Shown: positions 1 through 4,433 of the stretch, one piece after another
Layout: every line of letters starts with the position of its first letter
Position numbering within the stretch: position 1 is the stretch's first letter
From: Chitinophagaceae bacterium
GTDB taxonomy: Bacteria > Bacteroidota > Bacteroidia > Chitinophagales > Chitinophagaceae
Direction: 5' to 3'
Assembly (NCBI GenBank): GCA_018061385.1
Contig: JAGOUF010000197.1
Location: forward strand, 1 to 5,507
DNA: 5,507 nucleotides
Program-made: the position numbers and the translations under genes
The notes under the pieces: generated by a model
The model's input: the letters and a program-made list of their open reading frames with translations, nothing else
Told to the model about the DNA's origin: nothing
Database searches by the model: none

Positions 1-1
1 C

Positions 2-220
2 ATAGGCAAACAGTTACACATAGTAATGATGAATTGGTATTTTACACAAACCAATGAAACAGTTTGGTTAAGTACTGCACCAAATAGCAGAGCAGAAACA
101 TTTTATAAAATGAATGGTTGGCAAGTGGTAGGAGTGTATGGAAGGGGAGAAATAAAATTTGAAATGAATGCTAAAGATTGGGCAAATGGTTCTAATATCA
201 GCCCAATAAAGTTGCAATAG
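2..220 (+). CDS. GNAT-family N-acetyltransferase, C-terminal fragment (5' end outside window)
   Basis: This is an open frame from the window edge to a TAG stop at 218-220, giving about 72 residues. It begins IGKQLHIVMMNWYF and continues through TAPNSRAETFYKMNGW to an E-I-K-F-E-M strand. The N-x-R-A-x-x-F-Y-x-x-x-G-W pattern is the typical motif B of GCN5-related acetyltransferases, where the acetyl-CoA-binding helix is followed by the last strands. The leading IGKQL probably corresponds to the end of motif A. Family members transfer acetyl from acetyl-CoA to an amine; the substrate cannot be inferred. The ATG codons at 26 and 29 are internal methionines, because the frame stays open upstream and the GNAT fold would otherwise lack its core. 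The assignment to the superfamily is fairly secure; any specific function is unknown. Confidence 0.8.
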   Translation: MGKQLHIVMMNWYFTQTNETVWLSTAPNSRAETFYKMNGWQVVGVYGRGEIKFEMNAKDWANGSNISPIKLQ

Positions 221-274
221 TACAAGTGTGCGACGCAACTAAAGATCAATAGAAATACAACAGTTGGTAACCAA
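221..274. repeat. candidate dispersed intergenic element after the GNAT gene
   Basis: The block starts directly after the GNAT stop codon. It contains two small symmetric sequences: TGCGACGCA (229-237, 4-bp arms around one base) and TTGGTAACCAA (264-274, 5-bp arms around one base). GCAACT at 235-240 can also pair with AGTTGC at 210-215 across the stop codon. The first part is richer in GC than the surrounding gap. It resembles the kind of conserved intergenic block repeated in some Bacteroidota genomes, but no second copy lies in this window. The call as a repeat is therefore an inference, and it could simply be 3' UTR sequence. Confidence 0.3.
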
Positions 275-351
275 AAGATTATAAAATATGCACTGTAACT
301 CAATAGAATTAAGGATAAACATTAAAAATGGGTCATCCGTGTTCAAAGAGT

Positions 352-359
352 TACCTTTG
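352..359 (+). promoter_or_regulatory. Bacteroidota-type -7 promoter element upstream of deaD
   Basis: TACCTTTG matches the Bacteroidota housekeeping sigma -7 consensus TAnnTTTG exactly and is followed by CCGC. It ends 19 bases before the deaD ATG, which would give a leader of only about 10 to 15 bases, as is common for this phylum. No convincing -33 TTTG is present about 20 bases upstream; that stretch reads around ATGGGTCATC. The start codon has no Shine-Dalgarno but an A/T-rich preceding sequence. The position immediately before the helicase supports it as that gene's promoter. Confidence 0.6.
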
Positions 360-378
360 CCGCAAATTTTTATAAGTA

Positions 379-2079
379 ATGATAACATTTAGTGAGTTAG
401 GATTGGATGAAAGATTGGTTAAGGCAACCGATAAGTTGGGGTATGTGAACCCAACTCCAATTCAAGAAAAGAGTATTCCAGTTTTATTGAGTGGAACCAA
501 AGACATGATTGGTTTGGCTCAAACTGGTACAGGTAAAACAGCAGCATTTGGATTGCCATTGTTGCATTTGGTTGATTCAAAATCAAGAGTTGCTCAAGCA
601 TTGGTAGTTTGTCCAACAAGAGAACTGTGTATGCAAATTGTAACAGAGTTGGAAAACTTTAAGCAATTTATGACAGGCATGAACATAGTTGCTGTATATG
701 GTGGTGCAAGTATTGGTATGCAAATTAGAGATTTGAAACGTGGTGTTCAAATTGTTGTAGCAACACCTGGGCGTTTAATTGATTTAATTGAAAGAAAAGC
801 AATTGACCTTGAAGAAATAAAATATGTAGTGTTAGACGAGGCTGATGAAATGTTGAACATGGGCTTTAAAGAAGACATTGAATTCATTTTGCAGAACACA
901 CCTAAAAGAGAAGCAACTTGGTTGTTTAGTGCAACCATGCCTGCAGAAATTAAACGAGTGAGTAAAAAGTACATGAAAGATCCTTTTGAAATTACTGTTG
1001 GAAAAACCAATAGTGGCAGCAAAAATATCGATCATCAGTTCTTTGTAGTAAACTCTCATCATCGGTACGAAGCATTGAAAAGATTAATTGATTTTAATCC
1101 GGGTATTTATGGTATCATTTTTACACGTACCAAATTAGATGCTCAAAATATTGCTGAAAAATTAACTAGAGATGGTTATGATATTGATGCTTTACATGGC
1201 GATTTAACCCAACAACAACGTGATAAAGTGATGGGTGCTTTTCGTGAAAAAAGTTTACAACTATTGGTAGCTACAGATGTGGCTGCTCGTGGTATTGACG
1301 TAAAGGAGATTTCTCACGTTATTAACTTTGAATTGCCCGATGATATTGAAGTGTACACACATAGAAGTGGTAGAACAGGACGTGCAGGAAGTTTGGGTAT
1401 TTGTATGAGTATTGTAATGAATAAAGACGTTTACAAAATTCGTTCAATAGAAAAAATGGTTCAAGTTAAATTCAATAAACTTGAATTACCAAGTGGTAAA
1501 GATGTTTGTAGAAAACAGTTTTTCTCTGTAATGGAAAAATTAATAAGTACTGATATTAGCCATGGCGATTACACTACTTATTTACCCATGTTACAAGAAA
1601 AATTTGCCGATGTTACTAAAGAAGAAATTCTTACACGTATGGCAGCATTGGAGTTTGATCGTTTTTTAAAGTACTATGAAAATGCAGAAGACTTAAATTT
1701 AAGAGCTGCACCAGTAAGAGAAAGAAGAGAATTTAGAGATGCACCTTCTTCTTCTGATAGAGGAGATAGAGGCGGAAGACAACGAATTGGTGGTGATGAT
1801 GATAGAAGAAGATCTACAACTACACAATACAGCGATGGCGATACCATGCGTTTGTTTGTAAACCTTGGAACAAAAGATGGGTTTTATAAAGCTAGTTTCT
1901 TACAGTTTATTTTAGACTTGAGCGATTTACCAAAATCGGCTCTTGGAAGAATTGATATGAAAGAAATGAATAGCTGGGTAGAAGTGGATAAAAAAGTGGC
2001 GAATCAAATGATTAAATCTGTTGATGGTAAAAATTATCGTGGCAGAAAAATTAGAATGAACGACGCAAATAGCAGATAA
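379..2079 (+). CDS. deaD: ATP-dependent DEAD-box RNA helicase, DeaD/CsdA type
   Basis: The protein of 566 residues unwinds or remodels structured RNA using ATP. Relatives act in ribosome assembly, mRNA turnover and cold adaptation in the cytoplasm. All helicase motifs are readable: Q motif with PTPIQ (25-29), motif I AQTGTGKT (47-54), Ia PTREL (79-83), GG (108-109), Ib TPGR (129-132), II DEAD (153-156), III SAT (184-186), IV around IIFTRTK (246-252), V ARGID (303-307) and VI HRSGRTGR (328-335). A dimerisation-like region follows, then a low-complexity Arg/Asp/Ser/Gly linker (about 441-488). The C-terminal domain (about 489-561) resembles the DbpA/CsdA RNA-binding fold and ends in a basic YRGRKIRM strand. 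The start is fixed by an in-frame TAA at 373-375, two codons upstream. The gene has its own promoter-like motif and a hairpin after it, suggesting a monocistronic unit. DeaD is favoured over RhlE because of the C-terminal RNA-binding domain. Confidence 0.95.
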   Translation: MITFSELGLDERLVKATDKLGYVNPTPIQEKSIPVLLSGTKDMIGLAQTGTGKTAAFGLPLLHLVDSKSRVAQALVVCPTRELCMQIVTELENFKQFMTGMNIVAVYGGASIGMQIRDLKRGVQIVVATPGRLIDLIERKAIDLEEIKYVVLDEADEMLNMGFKEDIEFILQNTPKREATWLFSATMPAEIKRVSKKYMKDPFEITVGKTNSGSKNIDHQFFVVNSHHRYEALKRLIDFNPGIYGIIFTRTKLDAQNIAEKLTRDGYDIDALHGDLTQQQRDKVMGAFREKSLQLLVATDVAARGIDVKEISHVINFELPDDIEVYTHRSGRTGRAGSLGICMSIVMNKDVYKIRSIEKMVQVKFNKLELPSGKDVCRKQFFSVMEKLISTDISHGDYTTYLPMLQEKFADVTKEEILTRMAALEFDRFLKYYENAEDLNLRAAPVRERREFRDAPSSSDRGDRGGRQRIGGDDDRRRSTTTQYSDGDTMRLFVNLGTKDGFYKASFLQFILDLSDLPKSALGRIDMKEMNSWVEVDKKVANQMIKSVDGKNYRGRKIRMNDANSR

Positions 2080-2087
2080 ATAGTTTT

Positions 2088-2175
2088 AAGTTATAAGTAG
2101 TTAGTTGCAGGTGATTGCCTGCTCACCTGCAACTATGCTATGTTACTTAAAATTAATTACTTAATACTTATAACT
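2088..2175. repeat. nested inverted AAGT/ACTT heptamer arms around a hairpin
   Basis: Most of the gap between the helicase and the DAHP synthase gene is symmetric. AGTTATAAGTA at 2089-2099 is perfectly complementary, in inverted orientation, to TACTTATAACT at 2165-2175. TTTTAAGT at 2084-2091 likewise mirrors ACTTAAAA at 2145-2152. AAGT units occur at 2088 and 2095 on the left. ACTT units occur at 2145, 2159 and 2166 on the right, with spacings of 7 or 14. The same unit family and the same left/right inversion recur at 3271-3387, so this is a repeat type rather than chance. No function is known to me. Confidence 0.6.
2102..2135 (+). terminator. strong hairpin downstream of deaD, probable transcription terminator
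   Basis: A perfect 13-bp stem is formed by TAGTTGCAGGTGA (2102-2114) and its reverse complement at 2123-2135, with an 8-base loop (TTGCCTGC). It lies 23 bases after the helicase stop. No T-tract follows (the next bases are TGCTATGTTA), so it is not a textbook intrinsic terminator. Bacteroidota terminators often have weak T-runs. Being almost symmetric, it could serve transcripts from either strand or stabilise the deaD mRNA 3' end. Confidence 0.55.
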
Positions 2176-2186
2176 GATAACAAAAA

Positions 2187-3272
2187 ATGGAGCAAGCAAT
2201 CTCTCACAAAGAATCTATACTAAATGTATGGAACAAAAAGCCTTTAATTATTTCTGGTCCTTGCAGTGCCGAAACTGAAGAACAAGTTTTAACAACTGCA
2301 CAAGGCTTAGCAGCAACTGGTAAAGTAAATTTATTACGTGCAGGTATTTGGAAACCAAGAACAAGGCCTGGACAATTTGAAGGCATTGGCGTTAAAGGTT
2401 TACCTTGGATGGCTAAGGCAAAAGCATTAACTGGCTTACCTATTACAGTAGAAGTAGCCACTGCAAAACAAGTAGAAGATGCATTAAATTTTGATGTAGA
2501 TGTTTTGTGGATTGGTGCAAGAACAACTGTTAACCCTTTCAGTGTTCAAGAAATTGCAGATGCTTTACGTGGTGTTGACGTGCCTGTACTAATTAAAAAT
2601 CCCATTAATCCAGATTTAGAATTATGGACTGGTGCTGTTGAACGTGTAGCAAAAGCTGGCATTAAAAATATTGGCCTTATTCATCGTGGTTTTTCTTCTT
2701 ATGGCAACACAGAATATAGAAATGCTCCTATGTGGCATTTGGCTATTGAAATGAAAAGAAGAAATCCAGATATGATGTTAATCTGCGATCCTTCTCATAT
2801 TTGTGGACGAAGAGATATTTTGCAAGAAGTGATACAAACAAGTATCGATTTAGATTATGATGGTTTAATTATAGAATCTCATATAGATCCAGACAATGCT
2901 TGGAGCGATGCAAAACAACAAGTTACGCCTGCCGTTTTAGGTGAAATGTTAAGTAACATTATTTGGCGTAGAGAAAATGTTTCTAGCGAAGATTATCAAA
3001 CCAACTTGGAAAAATTACGTCAACAAATTAATCAGTTAGATGATGAGTTGATGCAAATTTTAAGTCAGCGAATGAAGGTTGCTGAGAAAATTGGATTGTA
3101 TAAAAAAGAAAACAACATCACTATTTTACAAACCAATCGTTGGAACGAAATTTTAGAAAAAGCTACTGCAAAAGGCGACAAAATTGGTTTAAGCAAAGAG
3201 TTTATTACACGTTATTTTGATGCAGTACACATGGAAAGTATCAATCACCAAAACAAGATTATGAATTCTTAA
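2187..3272 (+). CDS. aroG: bifunctional 3-deoxy-7-phosphoheptulonate (DAHP) synthase / chorismate mutase type II
   Basis: The 361-residue protein joins two cytoplasmic activities. The N-terminal barrel (about 15-262) condenses phosphoenolpyruvate and erythrose 4-phosphate to DAHP. The C-terminal AroQ-type domain (about 270-357) converts chorismate to prephenate. The synthase part shows GPCSAE (24-29), KPRTRP (56-61), IGAR (109-112), LIKNP (135-139) and DPSH (201-204). The expected metal ligands are C26, H204, E230 and D241; the spacings of the last three match Thermotoga DAHP synthase as I recall it. It is the short type I beta form without an N-terminal regulatory domain. In an ungapped comparison, the mutase keeps the counterparts of E. 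coli R11, R28, K39, R51 and Q88 as R278, R295, K306, R318 and Q355. D48 and E52 become Q315 and W319. Fusions in this order are known from Porphyromonas and Prevotella, where the mutase domain mediates prephenate feedback. An in-frame TAA at 2178-2180 fixes the start. The symbol is only approximate for this fusion. Confidence 0.95.
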   Translation: MEQAISHKESILNVWNKKPLIISGPCSAETEEQVLTTAQGLAATGKVNLLRAGIWKPRTRPGQFEGIGVKGLPWMAKAKALTGLPITVEVATAKQVEDALNFDVDVLWIGARTTVNPFSVQEIADALRGVDVPVLIKNPINPDLELWTGAVERVAKAGIKNIGLIHRGFSSYGNTEYRNAPMWHLAIEMKRRNPDMMLICDPSHICGRRDILQEVIQTSIDLDYDGLIIESHIDPDNAWSDAKQQVTPAVLGEMLSNIIWRRENVSSEDYQTNLEKLRQQINQLDDELMQILSQRMKVAEKIGLYKKENNITILQTNRWNEILEKATAKGDKIGLSKEFITRYFDAVHMESINHQNKIMNS

Positions 3273-3387
3273 GTTGAAAATTTTAAGTGATAAGTTTTAA
3301 AACATATTTTGGCTTTACTTATAACTTACTACTTACTCTTTTTACTTTACACTTTTTACTTGTCACTTTACTTATCACTTACTACTT
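3271..3387. repeat. ACTT heptamer array filling the gap before aroB
   Basis: The tetramer ACTT begins at 3317, 3324, 3331, 3344, 3351, 3358, 3365, 3370, 3377 and 3384. Seven of the nine intervals are exactly 7 bases, the others being 13 and 5. On the left side the inverted unit AAGT begins at 3271, 3285 and 3292. AAGTGATAAGT at 3285-3295 is a perfect inverted match to ACTTATCACTT at 3370-3380. The first unit overlaps the stop codon of the upstream gene and the last ends 12 bases before the aroB ATG. No clear -7 promoter motif is present: TACTTTG at 3383-3389 has one base too few between TA and TTTG. Confidence 0.7.
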
Positions 3388-3399
3388 TGTGGTTAAACC

Positions 3400-4419
3400 A
3401 TGGAAAAACAAACTTTCAAATTCAGCCAAGCATCTACCGATATTTATTTTGCTCATGGCATTAGCCATCTAAAAAATATTATCGAAGCTAAAAAAGTAAT
3501 TTTCATTACCGATGAAAATGTATTTGCTGCACACTCCAAACGATTCAAAGGCTTTAATACAATTGTTTTAAAAGCAGGAGAGGAGTTTAAAATTCAATCG
3601 ACTGTTGATACAATTGTTCAACAATTAATAGCTTTTGAAGCCGATAGAAAATCAATTTTAGTAGGCGTTGGTGGCGGTGTAATTACAGATATTACAGGTT
3701 ATGTTGCATCTGTTTACATGCGTGGAATACAATTTGGTTTTGTTCCTACAACCTTGTTAGCGTTGGTAGATGCAAGCATTGGCGGCAAAAATGGAATTGA
3801 TGTGGGCGTTTATAAAAACATTGTTGGCGTTACAAAACAACCTTCTTTTATTTTACACGATTTAGTCTTTTTAAATACATTGCCAGAAACAGAATGGCAA
3901 AATGGTTTTGCAGAAATTATTAAACATGCATGTATAAAAGATGCAGCCATGTTTAAAGAATTGCAAAGTCATTCTTTAAACTTTTATAAAACCAAAAAGA
4001 AAGAAGTTTGTGCATTGATACAACGCAATGCAAAAATTAAATTGAAAGTTGTGCAAGCCGATGAGTTTGAACAGGCCGATAGAAAGTTGCTAAATTTTGG
4101 TCATACATTGGGTCATGCTTTAGAAAATCAATATGAATTATCTCACGGTCAAGCTATTTCAATTGGTATGACATATGCTGCTGAAATTTCTCAAGAATTA
4201 TTGGGTTTTAAACAAACAAATAATGTGGTTGAACTCTTAGAACAATATGGCTTGCCAACCTATGCAGTATACAATAAACAAAAGGTTTTTGATGTGTTGA
4301 AAATGGATAAGAAAAGAGCCAATCAAGAAATTAACTATATTCTTCTAGAAAAAATTGGGAAAGCAATTGTGTTACCCATTCCTTTAAACGATTTAGAAAA
4401 GATCATCTCAAATTTATAA
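3400..4419 (+). CDS. aroB: 3-dehydroquinate synthase
   Basis: The 339-residue cytoplasmic enzyme turns DAHP into 3-dehydroquinate, step 2 of the shikimate pathway, using NAD+ transiently and a divalent metal. The N-terminal nucleotide-binding half has DEN (38-40), VGVGGGVITDITG (88-100) and PTTLLALVDASIGGKNGID (116-134). The metal ligands are recognisable as E172 in GFAEIIKH, H235 in LNFGHTLGH and H249 in LSHGQA; K130 and N131 belong to the active site, and D303-K304-K305 lies near the end. Length is slightly below that of E. coli AroB (about 360), with nothing essential missing. An in-frame TAA at 3394-3396, one codon before ACC and the ATG, fixes the start. No Shine-Dalgarno is seen. It follows the DAHP synthase gene after a 127-base repeat-filled gap and precedes aroA by 14 bases, so it probably shares a transcript with aroA and acts directly on the product of its upstream neighbour. 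Confidence 0.97.
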   Translation: MEKQTFKFSQASTDIYFAHGISHLKNIIEAKKVIFITDENVFAAHSKRFKGFNTIVLKAGEEFKIQSTVDTIVQQLIAFEADRKSILVGVGGGVITDITGYVASVYMRGIQFGFVPTTLLALVDASIGGKNGIDVGVYKNIVGVTKQPSFILHDLVFLNTLPETEWQNGFAEIIKHACIKDAAMFKELQSHSLNFYKTKKKEVCALIQRNAKIKLKVVQADEFEQADRKLLNFGHTLGHALENQYELSHGQAISIGMTYAAEISQELLGFKQTNNVVELLEQYGLPTYAVYNKQKVFDVLKMDKKRANQEINYILLEKIGKAIVLPIPLNDLEKIISNL

Positions 4420-4433
4420 TTTTCATCGTGGCT

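Noticed and set aside
103..303. Minus-strand open frame of 66 codons with hydrophobic stretches across the GNAT end and the following gap.
   Set aside because: It lies mostly antisense to the GNAT coding sequence, has no promoter or recognisable domain, and its hydrophobicity reflects the AT-rich complement.
1699..1842. Arg/Asp/Ser/Gly-rich region of the helicase considered as an insertion or frameshift.
   Set aside because: Low-complexity basic linkers before the C-terminal RNA-binding domain are normal for DeaD/CsdA-type helicases, and the frame continues into a recognisable domain.
3271..3387. Regular repeats considered as a CRISPR array.
   Set aside because: The unit is only 7 bases with no unique spacers of 25-40 bases and no cas genes, so it is a short tandem-type repeat.
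3383..3389. TACTTTG with TTG at 3360-3362 as a possible promoter for aroB.
   Set aside because: The spacing inside the -7 motif is one base short of TAnnTTTG, and both pieces are part of the heptamer repeats, so the match is probably incidental.
3287..3472. Small hydrophobic, Phe/Tyr/Leu-rich reading frame (61 codons) before aroB, tempting as an aromatic amino acid attenuation leader peptide or a membrane miniprotein.
   Set aside because: Its hydrophobic part is just the translation of the T-rich ACTT heptamer array, and it overlaps the first 73 bases of aroB, unlike a leader peptide. No terminator/antiterminator pair follows it before aroB.
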